DNA from: an uncultured Collinsella sp.
GTDB taxonomy: Bacteria > Actinomycetota > Coriobacteriia > Coriobacteriales > Coriobacteriaceae
Assembly (NCBI GenBank): GCA_900551665.1
Contig: URWW01000039.1
Coordinates: forward strand, 1 to 15,625
Direction: 5' to 3'
DNA: 15,625 bases
This document shows, one piece after another, positions 1-9,522 of the stretch. The notes beneath the pieces are model-generated. The model was not told the origin of the DNA, made no database searches, and saw only the letters and a list, made by a program, of their open reading frames with translations. Within the stretch, counting starts at the first letter, position 1. Each line of letters begins with the position of its first letter. A program made the position numbers and the translations under genes.

Positions 1-479
1 TCGGCCGAATACACCTCGATCGTACGGGCGGGCAGCTCGACATCCTCGCCTGCGCGGGCACGCTTGTAGGAGCGAACACCGTCGACGGAGATAGCCGAAA
101 ACGCCGGCGGGACCTGGTCGAGCTCGCCCACAAAATCGGCGAGCAGCTGCTTGGCGAACATCGGAGACAGCAGGTCGTCGCTCATGGGGGCCGTGCGGGT
201 CACCTCGCCCTCGGCGTCATCGGTCGTGGTCTCGGCTCCGAACATGATGAGCGAAAGATATCGCTTTCGGTCGAGCGTGATCCGACCGAGTAGGCGCGTC
301 GCCTGACCGACGCCGACGATCATCACGCCCGACGCCAGTGGGTCGAGCGTGCCCGCATGGCCGACGCGACGCTCGTTGAGCGCACGACGCACCTTGGACA
401 CCACGTCATGCGAGGTGATGCCCACGGGCTTGTCGATTGCGAGAAGAAGATTCAATTCGCTGGGCTTGCGCTTTCCCAT
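1..479 (-). CDS. truB: tRNA pseudouridine(55) synthase TruB, N-terminal part (runs off the left edge)
   Basis: TruB converts uridine 55 in the T-loop of tRNAs to pseudouridine, in the cytoplasm. About 159 codons are visible. The N-terminus reads into IDKPVGITSHDVVSKVRR (residues 15-32), and the catalytic motif GHAGTLDPLASGV lies at 40-52, with the nucleophile Asp46. Further family signatures follow: a DAEGEV segment near residue 88, then VPPAFSAISVDGVRSYKRAR. The start is the ATG at 479, preceded by GAGAGGA at good spacing. The remaining C-terminal half lies outside the window. It is the last visible gene of the rimP-nusA-infB-rbfA-nrnA-truB run and follows nrnA after a 99-bp spacer. The sequence gives no sign of damage. 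The family call is very secure. Confidence 0.96.
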   Translation of the reverse strand, partial: MGKRKPSELNLLLAIDKPVGITSHDVVSKVRRALNERRVGHAGTLDPLASGVMIVGVGQATRLLGRITLDRKRYLSLIMFGAETTTDDAEGEVTRTAPMSDDLLSPMFAKQLLADFVGELDQVPPAFSAISVDGVRSYKRARAGEDVELPARTIEVYSA

Positions 480-518
480 GCTGTCCTCTCGTATGTATGC
501 GGGAAGGGGCGCCCTCCG

Positions 519-549
519 CCGGCCGCCGGGCAAATTGCCAGACGGCCGG
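519..549 (-). other. GC-rich stem-loop in the nrnA-truB spacer
   Basis: CCGGCCG at 519-525 pairs with CGGCCGG at 543-549. Inside it, the near-palindrome GGCAAATTGCC (529-539) forms a second short stem, with a 3x3 internal loop between the two. There is no U-run after it on the minus strand, so it is not a standard intrinsic terminator. It lies about 40 nt upstream of the truB start and could be a processing or folding element. Function is unknown. Confidence 0.4.
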
Positions 550-578
550 TCGGGACGGGTACCCCTGTCCGTGAATGT

Positions 579-1595
579 CTATTGCAAAAGCGCCTCGAGC
601 TTGGGCAGCACGACTTGCGCAGCCTGCTCCACCGTCCCCTTGAAGGTGAAGCCCGCAGCCGCGGCATGTCCTCCCCCGCCGAGCTCGACGGCGATACCGG
701 AGATGTCGATGGAGCCCTTCGAGCGCAGGTTTCCGCGCACGGAGCCCGGCTCGTCCTCGCGCAGGAACAGGCACAGCTCGGTGCCGCCGACCTGGCGAAC
801 GATATCGATCAGACCATCGCACTCTGCGGGCTTGACCCCGCACGAGCGAAGATCGTCCTCATACGCATAACTGAAGGCCACACGACCGCCGGCACGGCCC
901 TCGATGCGACTCATGACGATCGACTCGAGGTGCAGGTACTCCAAACGCTGGCTCTGATACACCTCGAGCGCGATACGCGCCGGCTGTGCACCGGCGTCAA
1001 CCAAGCGCGAGGCGCAGGCGAAGGCGGAAGGGTTCGCATTTTGGTACTGGAACCTGCCGGTGTCGGTCACGACACCGGTGAGCAGGCACGTGGCGATATC
1101 GGGGGTGCACGGCCAACCGGCGGCGTTGAGCAGTTCCTCGACGAGGACCGCCGTGGCGGCGGCCGACGTCACGCGGACCGTCACATCGCCGAACTCCTCG
1201 CACGTGGGATGATGGTCGATGACCACGCGACCATGGGCGCGCTTGGCGACCGCGGCGGAGTCGGCCAGTCGGCCGAGAGTGGGAACGTCGACCGAGATGA
1301 ACACGTCGTAACGCTCATCGTGACGCACGGCGGGCTCGAGCTCGTCGGCCCCCGCAAGGAAGCGGTAGACACGCGGGATCGAGCCGTCATCGGCGAGCAG
1401 CAAGTCGACCTTCTTGTCGGGGAACTGGGCCCGAATCGAGGCGCCGAGCCCCAACAGGGACCCGAGCGCATCGCCGTCGGGATTCGTGTGACCGGAGATC
1501 GCGATGGTCCGGGCGTTCTCAACGTACTCGATGACGCCCTCCCACATGTCGGGAGTGGTGGACCGACCGGAGCACGGCGAGGTGCTACTGTTCAT
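579..1595 (-). CDS. nrnA: DHH/DHHA1 phosphoesterase, NrnA-type oligoribonuclease / pAp phosphatase
   Basis: Members of this family hydrolyse short RNA oligonucleotides (nanoRNAs), and many also dephosphorylate pAp, using a two-metal DHH active site in the cytoplasm. With a start at 1595 the protein has 338 residues, a normal length. The DHH domain shows NPDGDA (38-43), the aspartate motif FISVDVP (D103) and the DHHP motif (127-130). The C-terminal DHHA1 domain ends with GGGGHAAAAG (306-315), the substrate-binding signature. The ATG at 1595 overlaps the end of rbfA by 11 nt and has GAGGA eight bases upstream, which implies translational coupling. An in-frame ATG at 1601 is possible, but the GAGGA would then be too close. 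Its place between rbfA and truB is the usual one in Gram-positive bacteria. Whether both activities exist here is inferred from the family. Confidence 0.92.
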   Translation of the reverse strand: MNSSTSPCSGRSTTPDMWEGVIEYVENARTIAISGHTNPDGDALGSLLGLGASIRAQFPDKKVDLLLADDGSIPRVYRFLAGADELEPAVRHDERYDVFISVDVPTLGRLADSAAVAKRAHGRVVIDHHPTCEEFGDVTVRVTSAAATAVLVEELLNAAGWPCTPDIATCLLTGVVTDTGRFQYQNANPSAFACASRLVDAGAQPARIALEVYQSQRLEYLHLESIVMSRIEGRAGGRVAFSYAYEDDLRSCGVKPAECDGLIDIVRQVGGTELCLFLREDEPGSVRGNLRSKGSIDISGIAVELGGGGHAAAAGFTFKGTVEQAAQVVLPKLEALLQ

Positions 1596-2016
1596 CGACA
1601 TCTTCCTCATCGGAATCCATATCCTCGCCCTCGGAATCGGCGAGGGGGTAGCCGAACTCGTCCTTCTCGACCGAAAGCGTCGCAGGGACGTTCTCGAGTG
1701 CGCGCGAGATGGCCTCGGCCTCATCGGTCGAGCGGTCGATCTGGAACGCGAGCTCGGGGGTCACGCGCCAATCGAGAGCGCGGGCGAGCAGGCTGCGAAT
1801 GCGGCCCTTGGCGGCGTTGAGCGCCTCGAGGACCTCTTCGTAGCGGTCGCCGTCGCAGCTCACGTACACACGGGCGAAGGAACGATCCTGCGCCACCTCG
1901 ACGCCGGTGAGCGTGACGAGGTCGAGGCGCGGGTCGGCGATCTCGAACAGGAGGATGTAGCCGAGCTTTTCGCGCAGCTGCTCTCCCAGTCGGCGAGTCA
2001 GCGGGGTCTGCTTCAT
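1585..2016 (-). CDS. rbfA: 30S ribosome-binding factor RbfA
   Basis: RbfA is a single KH-like domain protein that binds the immature 30S subunit and helps 16S rRNA 5'-end maturation and cold adaptation. The 143-residue product begins MKQTPLTRRLGEQLREKLGY. It contains the family's VTLTGVEVAQDRSFARVYVS strand region and the TPELAFQIDRS motif near residues 85-95. The start at 2016 is set by AAAGGAGAGAGAC directly upstream; a longer frame exists but lacks such a site. The C-terminus is a strongly acidic tail of about 17 residues ending DSDEEDVDEQ, beyond the folded domain, and the nrnA start lies within its coding sequence. It follows infB after 84 nt. The acidic tail may be lineage-specific. Confidence 0.95.
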   Translation of the reverse strand: MKQTPLTRRLGEQLREKLGYILLFEIADPRLDLVTLTGVEVAQDRSFARVYVSCDGDRYEEVLEALNAAKGRIRSLLARALDWRVTPELAFQIDRSTDEAEAISRALENVPATLSVEKDEFGYPLADSEGEDMDSDEEDVDEQ

Positions 2017-2043
2017 GTCTCTCTCCTTTAGATGCAGCGCGAA

Positions 2044-2068
2044 CGGCCCTGAGGGCCGAAAGCGGCCC
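2044..2068 (-). other. Mutually exclusive hairpins in the infB-rbfA spacer
   Basis: Read on the minus strand, the order is GGGCCG (2068-2063), CTTT, CGGCCC (2058-2053), TCA, GGGCCG (2049-2044). The central element can pair with either flanking copy, so two hairpins compete. The downstream hairpin ends about 16 nt before the rbfA ribosome-binding site. No U-run follows. The pairing is seen directly in the sequence; a regulatory role is inference. Confidence 0.4.
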
Positions 2069-2100
2069 GCGCCTTTTGGCACGAGCCGCACGAGCGGTCG

Positions 2101-4791
<2,691 letters not shown>

Positions 4792-4865
4792 ATCCTTCAC
4801 CTACCTCTCACGCGCACCGGGCGCGCATCTTCAATCAACAAGAATCAATGCGTGGGAACGCGGGC

Positions 4866-6146
4866 CTAGATGAGGTCCTCGGCGCATGCCAGGGCGTCGT
4901 CGCCGGCGCCATCGAGCTCGCCGTCGTGCACGCCGCAGAAGCGGGAGCCGGGGCGGGCCTGATTGCGGCAGCGGGTGCCGTCCTCGCCGACGTGCGCGCA
5001 GCGCTCGGGCTCGAGGTCGGCGGGCTCATCGTCGATCAGGTCCTCGACGACGGGCTGAGGTGCCAGCGGGACGTTCTTGAGGATGTCGGCCGCGAGGGTC
5101 TCGCTCTTGATATCGATGTGCCAGCCGGTGAGGCGGGCGGCCAGGCGGGCGTTCTGGCCCTCCTTGCCGATGGCGAGCGACAGCTGGTCGTCGGGGACGA
5201 TGACGCCAGCGTAGTTCTTCTCGGGGTCGATCAACACGCGGGTCACCTTGGCCGGGGACAGGGCGTTGGCGACGTAGACGGCCGGATCCTCGTCCCACAG
5301 GATGACGTCGACGCGCTCACCGCGCAGCTCGCCCACGACGGCGCGCACGCGGCTGCCCTTGGGGCCGACGCAGGCGCCGACCGGGTCGAGGCGGTCGTCC
5401 AGGGAGTGGACGGCGACCTTGGAGCGCTGACCGGGCTCGCGAGCGATGGACTTGAGCTCGACGGTGCCCTCGTAGACCTCCGGGACCTCCTGCTCGAACA
5501 GACGACGCATGAGCTCGGAGTGGGTACGGGAGATGACAATCGGCGGGCGGGAGTGCTCTCCGCGCACCGGGGGAAGTGTGGAGTTGGGGTCGCGAACGTC
5601 GATGATGACGGCCTTGAGGTGCTGGTTGTGCAGGTAGCGCTCGCCGGCGGGGCGCTCGTTGCGCTCGTCGGGGTAGCGGCGCTGGTCGAAGTGGGGCAGC
5701 TCGGCCTCGACGCCCTCGCGGATCTTCACGATGGTGAAGTCGGGCGTGGACTGCAGCACAGTGCCGTTGATGAGGTCGCCCACGCGACCGGAGAACTCCT
5801 CGTAGATCTGCTCGCGGGCGGCGTTGCGCACGATGGCGTTGATCTCGGCCTTGGCGGTCTGGGCGGCGAGGCGGCTCACGTCCTTGGGCGTGACGTCGAT
5901 CTCCTCGTACTCGGTGAAGTTGCCCTCCTCATCCATGGAGTCGTCGATGGGCTCGAGGCGGTACACGTAGATCTTGCCGGTGGTGCGGTCGATGGTGACC
6001 TTCGCGCCCCAGTCGAGCTTGAGAACGCGAGCATAGGTCTCGGCGAGTGCGGCCTCAAGGCGATCGAGCAGGTAGAGCTGGTCGATGTGCTTCTCCTGGC
6101 ACAGCTCCATGAGAGCTTCCATCATGGTGAAATCGGCATCTGCCAT
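4866..6146 (-). CDS. nusA: Transcription termination/antitermination factor NusA with C-terminal Cys/His extension
   Basis: NusA binds RNA polymerase and nascent RNA and modulates pausing, termination and antitermination. The protein has 426 residues. The N-terminal polymerase-binding domain spans about 1-115, the S1 domain about 117-197, KH1 carries GACVGPKGSRV (257-267), and KH2 carries IGKEGQNARLAARL (326-339). After KH2 comes an acidic linker. The last 45 residues then contain C383, C393, C404 and H407 in the pattern C-x9-C-x10-C-x2-H, resembling small zinc-knuckle modules. The acidic repeats of proteobacterial NusA are absent. The ATG at 6146 has GGAAGGG upstream and lies 2 nt past the rimP stop, so the two are coupled. 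NusA identity is secure; zinc binding by the tail is inference. Confidence 0.96.
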   Translation of the reverse strand: MADADFTMMEALMELCQEKHIDQLYLLDRLEAALAETYARVLKLDWGAKVTIDRTTGKIYVYRLEPIDDSMDEEGNFTEYEEIDVTPKDVSRLAAQTAKAEINAIVRNAAREQIYEEFSGRVGDLINGTVLQSTPDFTIVKIREGVEAELPHFDQRRYPDERNERPAGERYLHNQHLKAVIIDVRDPNSTLPPVRGEHSRPPIVISRTHSELMRRLFEQEVPEVYEGTVELKSIAREPGQRSKVAVHSLDDRLDPVGACVGPKGSRVRAVVGELRGERVDVILWDEDPAVYVANALSPAKVTRVLIDPEKNYAGVIVPDDQLSLAIGKEGQNARLAARLTGWHIDIKSETLAADILKNVPLAPQPVVEDLIDDEPADLEPERCAHVGEDGTRCRNQARPGSRFCGVHDGELDGAGDDALACAEDLI

Positions 6147-6148
6147 GG

Positions 6149-6643
6149 TTAGTTCCCTTCCTTCACGCCCTTGAAGTCGAAGACCGGCTTCAAGGTGCAC
6201 TTCTTCACGTCGTCAAATGCGATGGTGACCGAATCCTCGCCCTCGGGCTGGATGGTCACGTCAGTGTCGGTCGCGGCGGCGATGGCGCCCTTGTAGGAAC
6301 GGCGCCCCTCCATGGCCGTGGTGGTGAGCTCGACGTCCTCGCCCACGAAACGGGCGAAGTCGGACGGGCGGCGCAGCGGACGCTTCATGCCCGGGGAGCT
6401 GACTTCGAGCGTGTAGGCGCTCGAAATGGGATCCAGGGCCTCGACGGTCTCGGACACCCAGGCGGTCTGAGCGGTGACCTCGTCGAGGTTGATGGGATCG
6501 CCCTCGAGCTTATCCAGGCGCACGCGCACGCACGGGGCCTTGGTGGCACCGACGACCTCGACGTCGACGATGTCGATGCCGTGCTCGGCGGCGCGGGCCT
6601 CCAGGGCATCGATGATGTCCTGCTCCACCTTGCTCTTGACCAT
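6149..6643 (-). CDS. rimP: Ribosome maturation factor RimP
   Basis: RimP assists assembly of the 30S subunit. The 164-residue protein has the expected two-domain size. An N-terminal alpha/beta domain (about 1-90) ends with the diagnostic SSPGMKRPL (82-90) and leads into RRPSDFARFVGEDVEL. A C-terminal SH3-like barrel follows, with KGAIAAATDTDVTI and AFDDVKKCTLKP. The ATG at 6643 is chosen because GAGG lies just upstream and the protein then starts MVKSKVEQDII as in relatives. In-frame upstream ATGs (6661, 6697) lack a ribosome-binding site and overlap the leader hairpin. It is the first gene of the operon and ends 2 nt before nusA. Confidence 0.95.
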   Translation of the reverse strand: MVKSKVEQDIIDALEARAAEHGIDIVDVEVVGATKAPCVRVRLDKLEGDPINLDEVTAQTAWVSETVEALDPISSAYTLEVSSPGMKRPLRRPSDFARFVGEDVELTTTAMEGRRSYKGAIAAATDTDVTIQPEGEDSVTIAFDDVKKCTLKPVFDFKGVKEGN

Positions 6644-6664
6644 GTGACACCTCACTTTCATGAA

Positions 6665-6694
6665 AAGGGAGCGCGGGCGAACCCGCACTCCCTT
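6665..6694 (-). terminator. Terminator-like hairpin in the rimP leader (candidate attenuator)
   Basis: On the minus strand AAGGGAG-U-GCGGG, loop UUCG, CCCGC-G-CUCCCUU forms a 13-bp stem whose only non-Watson-Crick pair is a G-U. The same site read on the plus strand has a C/A mismatch, so the structure favours minus-strand RNA. It is followed by a short U-run (four U including the stem end). It lies between the putative promoter and the rimP start, so it would affect operon transcripts as well as leuS read-through. Confidence 0.65.
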
Positions 6695-6718
6695 CACGTG
6701 ACAACTTCATTTAAGAGG

Positions 6719-6748
6719 ACTATAACACATTCCCAGCATACGGGGCAA
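6719..6748 (-). promoter_or_regulatory. Putative sigma-70-type promoter of the rimP-nusA-infB operon
   Basis: On the minus strand, TTGCCC (6748-6743) and TATAGT (6724-6719) are separated by 18 nt. A TGT immediately precedes the -10 box (extended -10). Transcription would begin near 6712, giving a leader of about 68 nt that includes the hairpin at 6665-6694. A short inverted repeat, ggcaattttgcc (6744-6755), overlaps the -35 box. Confidence 0.6.
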
Positions 6749-6778
6749 TTTTGCCGTGGATCGACTCGATTTGGGAGC

Positions 6779-9340
6779 CTACTTCACCACAAGATTTACA
6801 AGTTTGCCCGGGACGCAGATGGCCTTGACGACCGTCTTGCCCTCGATGTGCGTGGCGACGGCGGCCTCCGCGGCGGCCTGCATGGCGGCGGCATCGGCTC
6901 CCGCCGGCACCATCACGCGTGCGCGCATCTTGCCGAGCACCTGGACGGCGATCTCGACCTCGTCAGCCGCGGCCTCGGCGGCGTCGAACTCCGGCCACGG
7001 GGCGGTGTAGACACTCCCCTCTCGGCCGAGCGCGGCGTGCCACAGCTCCTCACAGGCGAACGGGCAGATCGGCGCCAGAACGGAGACGATATCGCAGGCG
7101 ACGAGCGCGGTGAGTGCGGCATCGCGCTCCGCGGCGGGCACGGCGTTGATATAGGCGCTCGCGGCGTTCACAAGCTCCATCATCGCGGAGATGGCCGTGT
7201 TGAACTGACCGCGATCGAAGTCCTCGGTGCACTTGGCCAGCGTGCGATGGCGCTCGCGGTACAGCTCCAGCGCGGGCTTGGACAGGGCGCCCTTATCGAG
7301 CGAGGCGGCATCGCCCGCAGTCTCGGCGAGCTGCCAGACGATGCGCCAGGCGCGCTTGATGAAACGGTTGGCGCCCTCGACGGCGTTGGGGTCCCAGTCG
7401 AAGTCCTTCTCGGGCGGGGCGATGAACAGGATCGCCAGGCGCATGGTGTCGGCGCCGAAGGGCTCGATGACGGAGCTCGGGGGCACGACGTTGCCCTTGG
7501 ACTTGGACATGGTGTCGCCGTTCTCGTCCTTCACCATGCCCTGGCACAGCAGGTTGGTGAACGGCTCGTCGACGTCAAGCAGACCCATATCGCGCAGGGC
7601 CTTGGTGGAGAAGCGGCTGTACAGCAGGTGAAGGATCGCGTGCTCGATGCCGCCGATGTAGTTATCGACCGGCATGAAGCGGTGCGCGGCCTCGCGCGAG
7701 AACGGCATCTCGGTGTTGTGCGGATCGGTGTAGCGCAGGTAGTACCAGCTGGAGCACGTGAAGGTGTCCATGGTGTCCGTCTCGCGGCGAGCCGGTGCGC
7801 CGCACACGGGGCAGGTCGTCTCGTAGAAGTCGCGGCACTCGGCGAGCGTCTCGCCCGCGGTGAGGTCGAGGTTCTCGGGCAGCATGACCGGAAGCTGGTC
7901 CTCGGGCACGGGGACGATCCCGCAATGCTCGCAGTGAATGGCCGGGATGGGGTTGCCCCAGTAGCGCTGGCGGGAGATGAGCCAGTCACGCAGACGGTAC
8001 TGGACAGAGCGCTTGCCGGTGCCGGCGGCCTCGAGGTCGGCCACGATGGCGGCCTCGCCCTCGGAGTGCTTGCCGCCCGTCATGCCGGTGTACTTACCGG
8101 ACTGGACCAGCTTGCCCTCGCAGGTGAGCGCCTCATCCCAGTCGACGGAAGTCACGCGCGTGCCCTGCTCGTCCTTGAGGTCCTCATACAGCGGATCGTC
8201 CTCGGAGAGGATGATAGGAACGATAGGCAGGTCGTACTTCCTGGCGAAGTCGAAATCGCGCGCGTCGCCGCAGGGCACGGCCATGACGGCGCCGGTGCCG
8301 TAGTCGGAAATGACGTAGTCGGCCACCCACACGGGCACCTTGGCGCCCGAGACGGGGTTGATGACATAGCGGCCCGTGAAAGCGCCATGCTTCTCGAGCG
8401 TGCCCTGGGCGCGCTCGACGGCGGAGATGTGCTTGGCACCCTCGACGACCTCGCGCACGCCAGCCTCGTACTCGGTGCCCTCGACCAGGTCCATCAGGCC
8501 CTTGTACTCGGGGGCGAGCAGGAAGAACGTGTTGCCGAACAGCGTGTCGGCGCGGGTGGTGAAGACGGTGATCTTGCCCTCATCGCCGGGGATGGGCTCG
8601 CCATCCACGTCGCACAGGGTGAAGTCGACCTCGGCGCCCTCGGAACGGCCGATCCAGTTGGCCTGCATTTGCTTGACGCGCTCGGGCCAACCGGGGAGCT
8701 TCTCCAAGTCGTCGAGGAGCTCCTGGGCATAGGCGGTGATCTTGATGTACCACTGCTCGAGGTCGCGCTTCTCCACCTCGGAGTCGCAGCGCCAGCAACG
8801 GCCCTCGGTCACCTGCTCGTTGGCGAGGACGGTCTCGCACTTGGGGCACCAGTTGACCGGGTTCTTCTTGCGGTAGACCAGGCCGCGCTCCCACAGCTTC
8901 TCGAAAATCCACTGGCCCCAGCGGTAGTAGTCGGGGCTGCACGTCTTGACCAGGCGATCCATGTCGTAGGAAAAGCCCATGCGCTTCATGGTGGCGAGGG
9001 CCTGGTCCATGTTCTTATAGGTCCACGCGGCGGCCTGGGTGTTGTGCTTGATGGCCGCGTTCTCGGCGGGAAGGCCGAAGGCGTCGAAACCGATGGGATG
9101 CAGCACGTCGTAGCCGCGCATACGGGCCTGGCGGGCCATGGCGTCGCCGATGGTGTAGTTGCGGGCGTGACCCATGTGCAGGTCACCCGAAGGGTACGGG
9201 AACATCTCGAGGACGTACTTCTTGGGCTTGGTGGAATCGGTGTCCACGGCGAAGAGATTCTGCTCCTCCCAGGTCCTCACCCATTTTTCCTCAATGGCCT
9301 GCGCATCGTAGGCCGGGATCTCGCGTGCGTGCTCACACAT
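6779..9340 (-). CDS. leuS: Leucine--tRNA ligase (bacterial type)
   Basis: LeuRS is a class I synthetase that charges tRNA-Leu and edits mischarged tRNA. The protein has 853 residues. The HIGH-type motif is HMGH (55-58), preceded by FPYPSGDL. A Cys4 zinc site, CPKC (165-168) and CWRC (182-185), follows. The CP1 editing domain has the threonine-rich TTRADTLFG at 261-269. A second Cys-rich insert includes CEHCG and CPVCG. The KMSKS loop is TMSKSKGN (from 610). The anticodon-binding helices and the C-terminal domain complete the chain. The start at 9340 has AAGGAG six bases upstream; a TTG at 9361 in frame is unlikely. It lies upstream of the rimP operon in the same direction, separated by 135 nt with its own promoter. 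Confidence 0.97.
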   Translation of the reverse strand: MCEHAREIPAYDAQAIEEKWVRTWEEQNLFAVDTDSTKPKKYVLEMFPYPSGDLHMGHARNYTIGDAMARQARMRGYDVLHPIGFDAFGLPAENAAIKHNTQAAAWTYKNMDQALATMKRMGFSYDMDRLVKTCSPDYYRWGQWIFEKLWERGLVYRKKNPVNWCPKCETVLANEQVTEGRCWRCDSEVEKRDLEQWYIKITAYAQELLDDLEKLPGWPERVKQMQANWIGRSEGAEVDFTLCDVDGEPIPGDEGKITVFTTRADTLFGNTFFLLAPEYKGLMDLVEGTEYEAGVREVVEGAKHISAVERAQGTLEKHGAFTGRYVINPVSGAKVPVWVADYVISDYGTGAVMAVPCGDARDFDFARKYDLPIVPIILSEDDPLYEDLKDEQGTRVTSVDWDEALTCEGKLVQSGKYTGMTGGKHSEGEAAIVADLEAAGTGKRSVQYRLRDWLISRQRYWGNPIPAIHCEHCGIVPVPEDQLPVMLPENLDLTAGETLAECRDFYETTCPVCGAPARRETDTMDTFTCSSWYYLRYTDPHNTEMPFSREAAHRFMPVDNYIGGIEHAILHLLYSRFSTKALRDMGLLDVDEPFTNLLCQGMVKDENGDTMSKSKGNVVPPSSVIEPFGADTMRLAILFIAPPEKDFDWDPNAVEGANRFIKRAWRIVWQLAETAGDAASLDKGALSKPALELYRERHRTLAKCTEDFDRGQFNTAISAMMELVNAASAYINAVPAAERDAALTALVACDIVSVLAPICPFACEELWHAALGREGSVYTAPWPEFDAAEAAADEVEIAVQVLGKMRARVMVPAGADAAAMQAAAEAAVATHIEGKTVVKAICVPGKLVNLVVK

Positions 9341-9366
9341 GGCGCTCTCCTTGCGACTCAAACGGA

Positions 9367-9465
9367 GAGGTTCGACCCGTCAAGCGTACCAAAGTCGACC
9401 CACGCGCCCTCCCCTGCAGCGGAGATGCCGTGTGCGGACATCAAGCCGTGACGATTCGAACCCTC
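9367..9465 (-). other. Possible structured leader of leuS
   Basis: Tcgaaccctc (9456-9465) and gaggttcga (9367-9375) are complementary with one bulged base, so they can close a roughly 80-nt loop in the leuS leader. Inside is a 27-codon frame (9441-9358 with its stop) without a convincing ribosome-binding site and with only two Leu codons. I see no T-box signature. Function is uncertain. Confidence 0.3.
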
Positions 9466-9484
9466 GACAGATTCAATGTGGTTG

Positions 9485-9493
9485 ATTCTAGCA
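9485..9493 (-). promoter_or_regulatory. Putative leuS promoter, extended -10
   Basis: The minus strand reads TGC-TAGAAT, a good extended -10 element, about 145 nt upstream of the leuS start codon. The -35 position at 17-nt spacing (CGGGCC) is poor, which is tolerable for extended -10 promoters. Confidence 0.4.
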
Positions 9494-9522
9494 AATCATG
9501 CCGACCAGGCCCGCAGGACACG

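Noticed and set aside
357..1820. A 487-codon open frame on the plus strand opposite nrnA and truB
   Set aside because: The minus strand carries clear DHH and TruB motifs. The plus frame crosses gene borders without any family signature.
4848..6152. A 434-codon open frame on the plus strand opposite nusA
   Set aside because: Shadow of nusA, with typical antisense composition and no ribosome-binding site.
6581..9451. A 956-codon open frame on the plus strand opposite leuS
   Set aside because: High-GC codon bias leaves the antisense frame free of stops. The minus strand has complete LeuRS motifs, and the antisense protein is low-complexity Gly/Ala/Val/Asp/His-rich.
9450..9470. A GGTTCGAATC sequence resembling a tRNA T-arm upstream of leuS
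   Set aside because: The flanking bases do not form a T-stem, and no acceptor, D-arm or anticodon arm is present.
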